In this document: positions 24,718-32,106 of the stretch, one piece after another
Layout: the number at the start of each line of letters is the position of its first letter
How positions within the stretch are numbered: position 1 is the stretch's first letter
NCBI RefSeq assembly: GCF_009749385.1
Contig: NZ_WBIN01000011.1
Span: forward strand, 62,001-126,000
Length of the DNA stretch: 64,000 nt
From: Agromyces allii
GTDB lineage: Bacteria; Actinomycetota; Actinomycetes; Actinomycetales; Microbacteriaceae
Direction: 5' to 3'
The notes under the pieces: model-generated
Told to the model about the DNA's origin: nothing
What the model saw: the letters and a program-made list of their open reading frames with translations, nothing else
Database searches by the model: none
Position numbers and translations under genes: made by a program

Positions 24718-25718
24718 TCGGCCGCCCTGCGGTAGCGGTCGGCGTAGACGCGCAGCAGGTCGCGCAGCTCGGGCGGCGACTCGACCGTGAAGTCCATGCC
24801 GAGCATGCCGATGTACGCCGCGATCGTGTCGAGGCTGTCGGCGCCGGTCAGGAGCACCGACTCGTCGGGCCCGACCGCCTCGACGATGCCGACCGCGAAG
24901 TGGATGCGGTCGAGCACCGCCGACGCCGGTGCCGCGATGCGCAGGCGTGCGTGCACGATCCAGCCGCTCACGGCGACCTGCCGCATGGTGAACGCCGTGT
25001 AGTCGCCGCCGGGAACGAGTCGCGGCTCGAACCGGCGTCGCGTCGGCATGCGGGGGCGCATGCGGTCGGCGCGGAAGACGTCCCACTCCCCCGACCCGGG
25101 ATCGCGGGCGACGAGGTACCAGCGGCGGAGCCAGGCGAGCAGCCGGTACGGCTCGACGAGCCTCGGCGCGTCGTCGCGGTCGCCGTCGCCCTCATCGCCG
25201 TCGCCCTGATCGCCGCCGCCCTGATCGCCGTAGTCGAAGCGCAGCCACTCGGCCGAGCGGATCGCCGTCGCGATCGCGCGCAGCACCTCGGGGTCGACCT
25301 CGGGGTCGGGGGCGTCGGTGTCGATGTTGCCCGGCGCGTGGTCGACGACCGTCGCGACGGCCTCGACGGTGGGGCGCAGCCGCGCGGGCAGCACCTGTTC
25401 GAGCTTGGCCAGCGCACGCCGGCTCGCCTCGGCGACCCCGGCGACGCCCGTGGCGCCGCGCAGTCCGATGGCGACGGCGACCGCCTCCTCGTCGTCGAGC
25501 AGCAGCGGCGGCAGGCGCCCGCCCGCGCCGAGCCGGTAGCCGCCGATCGAGCCGCGCGTCGCCTCGACCGGATAGTCGAGCGCGCGCAGGCGCTCGACGT
25601 CGTTGCGGATCGTGCGCGTCGTGACCCCCAGCCGCTCGGCCAGCTCGGGGCCCGACCACGACGGACGCGACTGCAGCAGGCCGAGCAGGGCCAGCAGGCG
25701 GCCCGCGGTGTCGGTCAT
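24699..25718 (-). CDS. WYL-domain transcriptional regulator
   Basis: A 339-aa regulator. N-terminal winged helix with RLLALLGLLQSRPSWSGPELAERLG (split here), then TTRTIRNDVERLRAL, followed by a WYL domain (PYRLLAWLRRWYLVARDP; FRADRM). Inside the WYL domain there is an unusual acidic Gly-Asp run (about residues 168-187, GDQGGG and GDGDEGDGD) encoded by a short degenerate DNA repeat; it should form a flexible loop. Divergent from the epoxide hydrolase gene, 79 nt away, which it probably regulates. Confidence 0.9.
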   Translation of the reverse strand: MTDTAGRLLALLGLLQSRPSWSGPELAERLGVTTRTIRNDVERLRALDYPVEATRGSIGGYRLGAGGRLPPLLLDDEEAVAVAIGLRGATGVAGVAEASRRALAKLEQVLPARLRPTVEAVATVVDHAPGNIDTDAPDPEVDPEVLRAIATAIRSAEWLRFDYGDQGGGDQGDGDEGDGDRDDAPRLVEPYRLLAWLRRWYLVARDPGSGEWDVFRADRMRPRMPTRRRFEPRLVPGGDYTAFTMRQVAVSGWIVHARLRIAAPASAVLDRIHFAVGIVEAVGPDESVLLTGADSLDTIAAYIGMLGMDFTVESPPELRDLLRVYADRYRRAADAASVT

Positions 25719-25784
25719 GGCAGCATCCGGACGAGCAGGTGACGAGTTCGCGGCATCAGGAACGATCCTTTCCGCTATCGACCG

Positions 25785-25790
25785 TACCGT
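25785..25790 (+). promoter_or_regulatory. leaderless -10 box for the epoxide hydrolase gene
   Basis: TACCGT, 7 nt (CGAAGAC), ATG. No Shine-Dalgarno is present. Confidence 0.5.
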
Positions 25791-25797
25791 CGAAGAC

Positions 25798-26955
25798 ATG
25801 AACAGCGCAGCCGACACCACCGCATCCACGTCCGCCACCGACATCCGCCCCTTCGTCGTCGCCGTGCCCCAGGCCGACCTCGACGACCTCGCCGGTCGCC
25901 TCGCGCGCACCCGGCTCCCCCAGCCCGCGCCCGGCGACGACTGGACCACCGGCACCCCGAACCACTACCTGCGCGACGCCGTCGAGCAGTGGAAGGCGTT
26001 CGACTGGCGTGCCGTCGAGGCGCGCATCAACGCCGTGCCGCACTTCGTCACCGAGGTCGACGGGCAGCCGATCCACTTCATCCACGTCGTCTCGCCGCAC
26101 GCCGACGCGACGCCGCTGCTGCTCGCGCACACCTACCCCGGCTCATCGGCCGACTACCTCGACCTGATCGACCGGCTCGTCGACCCGGTGACGCACGGCG
26201 GCCGCGCCGAGGACGCCTTCAGCGTGGTGATCCCGGATGCCCCGGGCTTCGGGTTCTCCAACCCGGTGCGGGAGTCGGGCTGGACCATCGCCCGCGTCGC
26301 CCGCGCCTACGACGCGCTCATGCGCCGCCTCGGGTACGAGCGCTACGGCGTGCACGGCTCCGACAACGGCGCGCTCGTCGCCCGCGAGCTCGGCCTGCTC
26401 GAGCCGGAGGGCTTCCTCGGCCTGCACGTGCTGCAGCTCTTCTCGTTCCCCTCGGGCGACCCGAGCGAGTTCGAGCGCCTCGAGCCGGCCGACTACGCGG
26501 GCCTCGAGCACATGCAGTGGTTCCAGAAGGTCGGCGGGTACAACACGATGAACGCGTCGCGCCCGCAGACGATCGCGGCAGGGCTCAGCGACTCGCCCGT
26601 GGGCCTGCTGGCCTACAGCGAGCTGTTCGAGTCGTTCGGCAACGGAACGTCGAAGGTGCCGCTCGACGCCGTGCTCACGGCCGTCAGCATCACCTGGTTC
26701 GCGAACGCGGCGGCCGGCATGAGCCGCGCGTACTACGAGAACGCGCAGGTCGAGGCCGAGCCCGCCGTGAACCACGCCCCGACGGGCGTCGCCGTGTTCG
26801 CCGACGACTTCCAGACGATCAAGGTCTTCGCCGAGCGCGACAACGACGCGATCGTGCACTGGAGCCGGTTCCCCGAGGGCGGCCACTACGCGTCGCTCGA
26901 GGTGCCCGAGGTGCTCGCCGACGACATCGCGGCGTTCTTCGCGTCGCGCCGCTGA
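25798..26955 (+). CDS. epoxide hydrolase (EHN-domain, microsomal type)
   Basis: A 385-aa alpha/beta hydrolase with the N-terminal epoxide-hydrolase lid (IRPFVVAVPQADLDDLAGRL; WKAFDWRAVEARINAVPHF). Oxyanion region HTYPGSSADYLDLIDRL, nucleophile Asp in VHGSDNGALVAR, and C-terminal His in EGGHYASLEVPEVL are in place. It should open epoxides to diols in the cytoplasm. The ATG at 25798 is chosen from the leaderless promoter and because the conserved domain begins 17 residues later. Divergent WYL regulator next door; followed by a strong terminator. Confidence 0.9.
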   Translation: MNSAADTTASTSATDIRPFVVAVPQADLDDLAGRLARTRLPQPAPGDDWTTGTPNHYLRDAVEQWKAFDWRAVEARINAVPHFVTEVDGQPIHFIHVVSPHADATPLLLAHTYPGSSADYLDLIDRLVDPVTHGGRAEDAFSVVIPDAPGFGFSNPVRESGWTIARVARAYDALMRRLGYERYGVHGSDNGALVARELGLLEPEGFLGLHVLQLFSFPSGDPSEFERLEPADYAGLEHMQWFQKVGGYNTMNASRPQTIAAGLSDSPVGLLAYSELFESFGNGTSKVPLDAVLTAVSITWFANAAAGMSRAYYENAQVEAEPAVNHAPTGVAVFADDFQTIKVFAERDNDAIVHWSRFPEGGHYASLEVPEVLADDIAAFFASRR

Positions 26956-26974
26956 CGCGCCTCGCACCTCGCCT

Positions 26975-27013
26975 GCACGCACCCGCCCCGGTCATCCTCG
27001 GGCGGGTGCGTGC
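26975..27013. terminator. bidirectional terminator hairpin
   Basis: GCACGCACCCGCCC (26975-26988) pairs perfectly with GGGCGGGTGCGTGC (27000-27013): a 14-bp stem and 11-nt loop between the convergent epoxide hydrolase and SDR genes. Confidence 0.8.
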
Positions 27014-27069
27014 GGCGTGCGGGTGCGGCGTGCGGCGTGCAGGAAGCGCGGCGTGCGCCGCGCGCGGCC

Positions 27070-27897
27070 TCAGCCGAGCAGGCCGCGCGCGTTCACGCCG
27101 GCGACCGTGCCGCCGTCGACGAGCAGGTCGACGCCGCTGATGAAGCTCGCGACCTGCGGGTCGAGCAGGAACGCCGCCGCCGCCGCGATGTCGTCTGGCG
27201 TGCCGAGGCGCTTGGCGGCCGAGGCGGCGACCATGCCGCGCATCTGCTCGCCCGAGTCGCCCGCGAGCTCCTCCTGGCCCATGGGCGTGGAGATCACGCC
27301 GGGGCTGATCGAGTTGATGCGGGCGCCGGCCTCGCCCCAGGCGACGGATGCCGCGGCCACGCGCAGCTGGTTCGCCCGCTTGGCGATGCTGTACGCGGCA
27401 CCGGGATTCGGCAGCGCCGCGAGGAACGGCAGGGCGAGCAGGTCGTCGGTGGGCGTGGTCGCGAGTGCGGCTCCGAGCTCGGCGGGCAGCGTCGGCGCGG
27501 CGAAGTAGGCCGACATGCTCGAGATGACGACGCCGGATCCGCCCGGGGCGATCACGCGCGGGAACTCGTCGAGCACGTGCGCGACACCGAGCAGGTCGAC
27601 GGCGAGGATCGCCTGCGTCGGCGCCTGCATGGGCGAGAGCCCGGCGGTGTGGGCGACGTGGGTCACACGCCCGGCGGCTGCCGCGGCATCCGCGAGCTCG
27701 GCGACCGAGGTGCGGTCGGAGACGTCGACGCGGCGCGTGAGCACGTCGTGACCGTCGCCCGTGAGCTGCGCGGCGGCGGCCTCGAGCGTCGCCTCGTTGA
27801 AGTCGGCGAGCACCACCCGGCGTCCACTGGCGACGCGTCGCGCGATCGCGAGCCCCATTCCTCCGACACCGATGACGACGGCGACGTCCTTCTGCAT
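27070..27897 (-). CDS. short-chain dehydrogenase/reductase
   Basis: A 275-aa SDR. The cofactor motif VIGVGGMGLAIARRVA is a variant of the usual TGxxxGxG, followed by LADFN, which favours NAD. The active-site YSIAKRANQLRV (Tyr and Lys) and the SPGVISTPM loop are intact. The ATG at 27897 has GGAGG 5 nt upstream; an ATG four codons earlier lacks this. The substrate is unknown. Divergent TetR at 27968 with an operator-like repeat between them. Confidence 0.9.
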   Translation of the reverse strand: MQKDVAVVIGVGGMGLAIARRVASGRRVVLADFNEATLEAAAAQLTGDGHDVLTRRVDVSDRTSVAELADAAAAAGRVTHVAHTAGLSPMQAPTQAILAVDLLGVAHVLDEFPRVIAPGGSGVVISSMSAYFAAPTLPAELGAALATTPTDDLLALPFLAALPNPGAAYSIAKRANQLRVAAASVAWGEAGARINSISPGVISTPMGQEELAGDSGEQMRGMVAASAAKRLGTPDDIAAAAAFLLDPQVASFISGVDLLVDGGTVAGVNARGLLG

Positions 27898-27921
27898 GCT
27901 GACCTCCATGTCATTAACGAG

Positions 27922-27935
27922 ACGCTCTGTAGCGT
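27922..27935. promoter_or_regulatory. TetR-type operator between SDR and TetR genes
   Basis: ACGCT-N4-AGCGT inside a wider TTAACG...CGTTAT frame (27914-27938). The site covers the -35 zone of the divergent TetR promoter (-10 TACACT at 27955-27960) and lies 25 nt from the SDR start. Confidence 0.55.
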
Positions 27936-27954
27936 TATTCGTGCACGCCGAGAA

Positions 27955-27960
27955 TACACT
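27955..27960 (+). promoter_or_regulatory. leaderless -10 box for the TetR gene
   Basis: TACACT, 7 nt (CGTTCCC), GTG. No Shine-Dalgarno precedes the GTG. Confidence 0.5.
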
Positions 27961-27967
27961 CGTTCCC

Positions 27968-28600
27968 GTGGAGCAGGTACAGGAGCAGGGCGCATCGCAG
28001 GGCCGATCGCCGGGTCGCGGTCGCGGCCGACCCCGGAACGCCGAGGCCGACCTCGCGATCCTCGATGCGACGCGCGACCTGCTCGTCGCCGACGGGTACG
28101 ACGCGCTCACGATGCAGGCCATCGCCGACCGGGCCGGCGTCGCCCGCCAGACCGTGTACCGCCGCTGGCCCTCGAAGTCGCGCCTGGTCGCCGACATGAT
28201 GCTCTCGGGCAACCTCGCGGTCGGGTTCGAGGCGCCGACGGATGTCGCGGGCACCGACCCTGCGATCGACGCCGTCCGGGCGTGGCTGCACGCCGCCGCA
28301 CGGCAGGTCACCGACGCCTCGCAGGTCGCCGTGATCCGCGCCCTCGCCTCGGTCGCCGCCGAGAACGACGACGACGGCCGGCTCTACGCGACGTTCACGG
28401 CCCCCGCTCGCGCGCACCTGCTGGCGCTGCTGCGCGCGGGCGTCGAGCAGGGCGGAATCCGCCGCGGGGCCGATCTCGATGCCGCGGCCGACGCCATGAT
28501 CGGCGCCGTGCTCTTCACCGCGCTGACCCGAACGCCGTCACGACCGGGCAGCCTCGACGCGCTGGCCGACGTGCTCGTCGAGGGCCTCGCAGCGCGCTGA
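27968..28600 (+). CDS. TetR-family regulator of the SDR gene
   Basis: A 210-aa regulator. A basic, Gly/Arg-rich tail (GRSPGRGRGRPRN) precedes the helix-turn-helix LAILDATRDLLVADGYDALTM (split) and RAGVARQTVYRRWPSKSRLV. The C-terminal domain belongs to the type that often ends with a TRTPSRPGSLDALADVLVEGL helix. The GTG at 27968 is supported by the leaderless promoter. It probably represses the divergent SDR gene and itself. Confidence 0.9.
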   Translation: MEQVQEQGASQGRSPGRGRGRPRNAEADLAILDATRDLLVADGYDALTMQAIADRAGVARQTVYRRWPSKSRLVADMMLSGNLAVGFEAPTDVAGTDPAIDAVRAWLHAAARQVTDASQVAVIRALASVAAENDDDGRLYATFTAPARAHLLALLRAGVEQGGIRRGADLDAAADAMIGAVLFTALTRTPSRPGSLDALADVLVEGLAAR

Positions 28601-28625
28601 CCGGGCACCGGCCCGCGCGGCCTGC

Positions 28626-29102
28626 TCAGGCGCCCGGCGCGAGCTCGAGCGTGTAGAAGGCGCTGTTCGGGTCGAGCTCGTACGAGCCGAACGGCGGGCA
28701 CACCGTGAATCCGGCCTTCTCGTAGAGCGCCCGGGCCGGCGCGAAGAAGTCCTCGGTGCCCGTCTCGAGGCTGATGCGGGCGTAGCCACGGCTGCGGGCC
28801 TCGTCGAGCACGTGCTCGAGCAGGCGGCGACCGAGGCCCTGGCCGCGCGCCGCGGCATCCGCTCGCATGGACTTCAGCTCGCCGTGCTCGGGCGAAAGCT
28901 GCTTCAACGCGACGCAGCCGAGCACGGCCTCGCCGTCGGAGACCGCCCAGAAGGTGACCGCCGGGTCGGAGAGGCCCGACACGTCGAGCGCGTGCACGCT
29001 CTCGGCGGGCGAGGTCGCGTGCATGTCGGCGAGGTGGTCCTCGAGCAGGCGCAGCACGCGCGGGTCGGTGAGGTCTCCGGGGGCGATCACGAGTTCGGGC
29101 AC
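28626..29102 (-). CDS. GNAT N-acetyltransferase
   Basis: A 158-aa acetyl-CoA-dependent acyltransferase. The acetyl-CoA pyrophosphate loop RGQGLGRRLLEHVLDEA and the ISLETG strand followed by ARALYEKAGF are the classic GNAT motifs B and A; LKSMRADAAARG is typical of the YsnE/PhnO-like group. The substrate is unknown. A GTG at 29102 gives the usual length; GAGAAT lies 6 nt upstream, a possible weak leaderless promoter. Confidence 0.88.
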   Translation of the reverse strand: MPELVIAPGDLTDPRVLRLLEDHLADMHATSPAESVHALDVSGLSDPAVTFWAVSDGEAVLGCVALKQLSPEHGELKSMRADAAARGQGLGRRLLEHVLDEARSRGYARISLETGTEDFFAPARALYEKAGFTVCPPFGSYELDPNSAFYTLELAPGA

Positions 29103-29186
29103 CGGATGATTCTCACACCCGCGTGAGTCGGCGAGGTTTCACGACGGCTCGGCGCGGGTCGCGAAACGGGGCGCCGCCCGCACCCC

Positions 29187-29999
29187 TCACACCTCGACGG
29201 CGCGCCCGTCGACGAGCCACACGGCACGATCGTGGACGGATGCCGCGGACGCGTCGATCGCGTCGCGAAGCCCCGCCTCGCCGTCGACGAAGTGCGACCA
29301 GCCGTCGTAGTGCGCGAACGTCGCGACGCGCGGCGCGGCGATGCCGACGAGCTCGACGGCGTCGCGGCCGGTCATGGTGAAGCGCAGCGGGCCCGTGACG
29401 CCGAACCGCACCCCGCCGACGTTGGCGAGCATGACGTCGATCGACAGCTCGTCGGCCGTGCGGCGGAGCGGCTCGAAGAGCACGGTGTCGCCCGTGATCC
29501 AGAGGGCCACCTCCTCCTCGCCCTGCCTGCGGATCGCGAACCCGATGACGTCGCCGACGATCGCGTGCGTGAGCGGCGGCCCGTGCCGGCACGGCGTCGC
29601 CGAGATCACGAGCGTCGGCAGGCCGGGCCTCGGGGCGGGCAGCGTCACCGAAGCGCCGGTCTCGAGCCCGTGGAGTCGTTCGGCGGCCACCGGGGCCGCC
29701 GACTGTGCCGACGCGAGCCGCACCGCTCCGCTCGCGGTCGTCACGACGGCGCCGACGGACGGCAGCATCGCACGGCCTGCATCGTCGAGGTTGTCGGCGT
29801 GGTGGTCGTGGCTGACGAGCGCGACGTCGATCGGGCCGAGATCCTCGACGTCGATCGCGGGATCTCCCGTCTTCGTCGACCCCGTGCCCCACCCGAACGC
29901 GTAGTACCGTCCGGCCGGATCGAACGTCGGGTCGACGAGCAGGCGCCAACCGTCGAGTTCCACGAGCACGGTGGGTCCGCCGATGCGGGTCAGCCTCAT
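29187..29999 (-). CDS. MBL-fold metal-dependent hydrolase (UlaG-like)
   Basis: A 270-aa metallo-beta-lactamase-fold protein. It begins MRLTRIGGPTVLVELDG, as UlaG-like proteins do, and has the metal motif SHDHHADNLDD, CRHGP, WITGDTVLF and a late His in THYDGWSHF-like sequence (AHYDGWSHF). The substrate is unknown; relatives act on lactones or phosphodiesters. The ATG at 29999 has TATCCT 6 nt upstream, again a leaderless layout. Confidence 0.88.
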   Translation of the reverse strand: MRLTRIGGPTVLVELDGWRLLVDPTFDPAGRYYAFGWGTGSTKTGDPAIDVEDLGPIDVALVSHDHHADNLDDAGRAMLPSVGAVVTTASGAVRLASAQSAAPVAAERLHGLETGASVTLPAPRPGLPTLVISATPCRHGPPLTHAIVGDVIGFAIRRQGEEEVALWITGDTVLFEPLRRTADELSIDVMLANVGGVRFGVTGPLRFTMTGRDAVELVGIAAPRVATFAHYDGWSHFVDGEAGLRDAIDASAASVHDRAVWLVDGRAVEV

Positions 30000-30005
30000 G
30001 CCGCG

Positions 30006-30011
30006 AGGATA
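30006..30011 (-). promoter_or_regulatory. leaderless -10 box for the MBL-fold gene
   Basis: TATCCT, 6 nt (CGCGGC), ATG on the minus strand. The 220-nt gap 30000-30219 holds nothing else that I can identify. Confidence 0.5.
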
Positions 30012-30219
30012 GGGCACACCGTGCGACCGCGTCGATGCCCAGTTCGGGCGCCGCCTCGCGCGCTACGCGGACGAGCTCGGGGCGCGCAGGTCCAGGCCGG
30101 CAGCCAGACGGACTGTCGTCGAGCGTGCCGGGAGGCCGGCAGCGCGGGCGGCCGGTACGGCAGCGCGCCCGGCGGCGCGGGCCGCCCGGAGGCCTGAGCG
30201 ACTCGCACGCCGTCACCGC

Positions 30220-31062
30220 CTACGCGTCGGCGGTCGCCGGCGACTTCGCGTGCGCGAGCGCCCACTCGAGGGCGTGGTCGGCCACCTCTTCCCAGCCGGG
30301 CTCGGCGCAGATCCAGTGCGAGCGGCCGGGGAACTCCACGTACTCGGTGAGCGCGGGCGACTTGGCGTAGTGCTTCGCGTTCGACGTGTTCACCGAGGGC
30401 GGCATGATGTGGTCCTTCTCGCCGCCGATGAACAGGAGCGGGGCCCGGTCCTTGGCGTAGTCGACCCAGGTCTCCTGGTGGCCGGGCTTGAAGTTCGCGA
30501 TGAGGCCGTAGGCCCAGATCCAGTTGCCCGGGGCGGGGATCGCGAACTCCTCCCAGACCGCGTCGGAGTCCTCGCGCGAGAGCGTGTTCGCGAACGCGTA
30601 GTGGAACTCCTCGGGCGTGAACGCGACCGCACGGTGGAGGTTCGCCGGGTTCTTCAGCGCCGGGAACAGCGACTTCGCCTGCGACAGCGGCGTCATGCGC
30701 ACGCCCTCGGTCGGCGCCGAGTCGACGACGACGCCGGCCGCGCCGAGTCCGCGCGCCAGCAGCAGCTGGGTCAGCGTGCCGCCGAACGAGTGCCCGATGA
30801 TGATCGGCGGCTTCGGCAGCGCCTCGATCTGCGCGGCGAGGTGGTCGACGGTCTCGGGCACCGTGAGCTTCGCGATGAGGTCGGGCTGCTCGCGCAGGGC
30901 CTCGACCTCGATCTCGAAGCCCGGGTAGGCGGGCGTGAGCACGGTGAGGCCCTTGGCCTCGAAGTGGTCCTTCCAGCCCCGCCAGCTGCGTGGCGTCATC
31001 CAGAGGCCGTGCACGAGCACGACGGTGTCGGGGGCGGTGGGCTCAGGGGTGCTGTCGGTCAT
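30220..31062 (-). CDS. alpha/beta hydrolase
   Basis: A 280-aa alpha/beta hydrolase. VLVHGLWMTPRSWRGW forms the oxyanion segment, nucleophile Ser lies in IIGHSFGGTLTQ, acid Asp in FIGGEKDHIMPP and catalytic His in FPGRSHWICAEPGWE. The group is common in actinobacteria and proteobacteria without a fixed function. AAAGGA lies 8 nt before the ATG at 31062. Downstream of another alpha/beta hydrolase, separated by an imperfect hairpin. Confidence 0.88.
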   Translation of the reverse strand: MTDSTPEPTAPDTVVLVHGLWMTPRSWRGWKDHFEAKGLTVLTPAYPGFEIEVEALREQPDLIAKLTVPETVDHLAAQIEALPKPPIIIGHSFGGTLTQLLLARGLGAAGVVVDSAPTEGVRMTPLSQAKSLFPALKNPANLHRAVAFTPEEFHYAFANTLSREDSDAVWEEFAIPAPGNWIWAYGLIANFKPGHQETWVDYAKDRAPLLFIGGEKDHIMPPSVNTSNAKHYAKSPALTEYVEFPGRSHWICAEPGWEEVADHALEWALAHAKSPATADA

Positions 31063-31099
31063 GATGCTGTCCTTTCGAGGGTGATGAGGGTGGACGCGA

Positions 31100-31132
31100 G
31101 CGGATGTCGCGAGCCGGCGCCGCGGCATCCGC
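31100..31132 (-). terminator. imperfect hairpin from the GGATGCCGCG motif
   Basis: GCGGATGTCGCG (31100-31111) can pair with CGCGGCATCCGC (31121-31132) with one mismatch. It follows the stop of the hydrolase gene at 31163 and precedes the next gene in the same direction. Confidence 0.5.
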
Positions 31133-31162
31133 CCACCGTGTCGGGAGGGTTCCGCCGACGGT

Positions 31163-31987
31163 TCAGGAGTCGATGAACGCGAGCAGGTCGGCGTGCAGCC
31201 GGTCGCGGGCGGTGTCGGGCAGGCCGTGCGCGCCGCCCTCGTAGACGAGCAGCGTCGCGCCGTCGATGAGCACGGCCGAACGTGCACCGCCCACCTCGAA
31301 CGGCACGATCTGGTCGTCGTCGCCGTGGATCACGAGCGTCGGCACGTCGATCTTCGCGAGGTCGGGGCGGAAGTCGGTGGCCGAGAACGCCGCGATGCAC
31401 TCGTAGGCGCCGCGGTGACCGCATGCCATGCTCTGCAGCCAGAACGCGTCGCGCACCCCCTGCGACACGTCGCCGCCGCGGTTGTTGCCGAAGAAGGGGC
31501 CGTCGGCGAGGTCGCGGTAGAGCTGCGAGCGATCGGCGGCCTCGCCCGCGCGGATGCCGTCGAACACCGCGATCGGCAGTCCGCCGGGGTTGTCGTCGGT
31601 CGCGAGCATGAGCGGCGGCACGGCCGAGACGAGCACGAGCTTCGCGACGCGCGACGAGCCGTGGCGACCGACGTAGTGCGCGATCTCGCCGCCGCCGGTC
31701 GAGTGCCCGACGAGCGTGAGGTCGGTCAGGTCGAGGTGGTCGATGAGGCAGGCGAGGTCGTCGGCGTAGGTGTCCATCTCGTTGCCGTTCCATGTCTGGC
31801 TCGACCGGCCGTGCCCGCGCCGGTCGTGCGCGATCGCGCGGTGCCCGTGCTCGGCGAGGAACAGCGCGGCGGCCTCCCACGCGTCGGCGTTCAGCGGCCA
31901 GCCGTGGCTCAGCAGCACGGGCGTGCCGCCTCCGCCCCAGTCCTTGTAGAAGATCTGCGCGCCGTCATCGGCGGTGACGAAGGGCAT
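31163..31987 (-). CDS. alpha/beta hydrolase, non-heme chloroperoxidase-like
   Basis: A 274-aa alpha/beta hydrolase of the bacterial perhydrolase/chloroperoxidase group. [25 protein letters not shown] starts the fold (split here), with nucleophile Ser in [19 protein letters not shown], acid Asp in [11 protein letters not shown] and His in [11 protein letters not shown]. Members hydrolyse esters or lactones and can make peracids. The ATG at 31987 lies 40-50 nt from a GC-rich region with no clear ribosome site other than GAGGAG about 5 nt upstream. Confidence 0.92.
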   Translation of the reverse strand: MPFVTADDGAQIFYKDWGGGGTPVLLSHGWPLNADAWEAAALFLAEHGHRAIAHDRRGHGRSSQTWNGNEMDTYADDLACLIDHLDLTDLTLVGHSTGGGEIAHYVGRHGSSRVAKLVLVSAVPPLMLATDDNPGGLPIAVFDGIRAGEAADRSQLYRDLADGPFFGNNRGGDVSQGVRDAFWLQSMACGHRGAYECIAAFSATDFRPDLAKIDVPTLVIHGDDDQIVPFEVGGARSAVLIDGATLLVYEGGAHGLPDTARDRLHADLLAFIDS

Positions 31988-32106
31988 GGGCGCCTCCTCG
32001 AGCGGGCGATTCGCTCGGCTGCGATTCGCGGATGCCTCGATGCTGGCGCGGACGGGTCCGGCACCGAACCACGTGGCGTGCGTAGTCGCGAGCGGAGCGG
32101 GCGAGG

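Noticed and set aside
28630..29102. GAGAAT 6 nt before the GNAT start as a further leaderless promoter
   Set aside because: The first base differs from TANNNT and there is no supporting -35, so it was not listed as a promoter.
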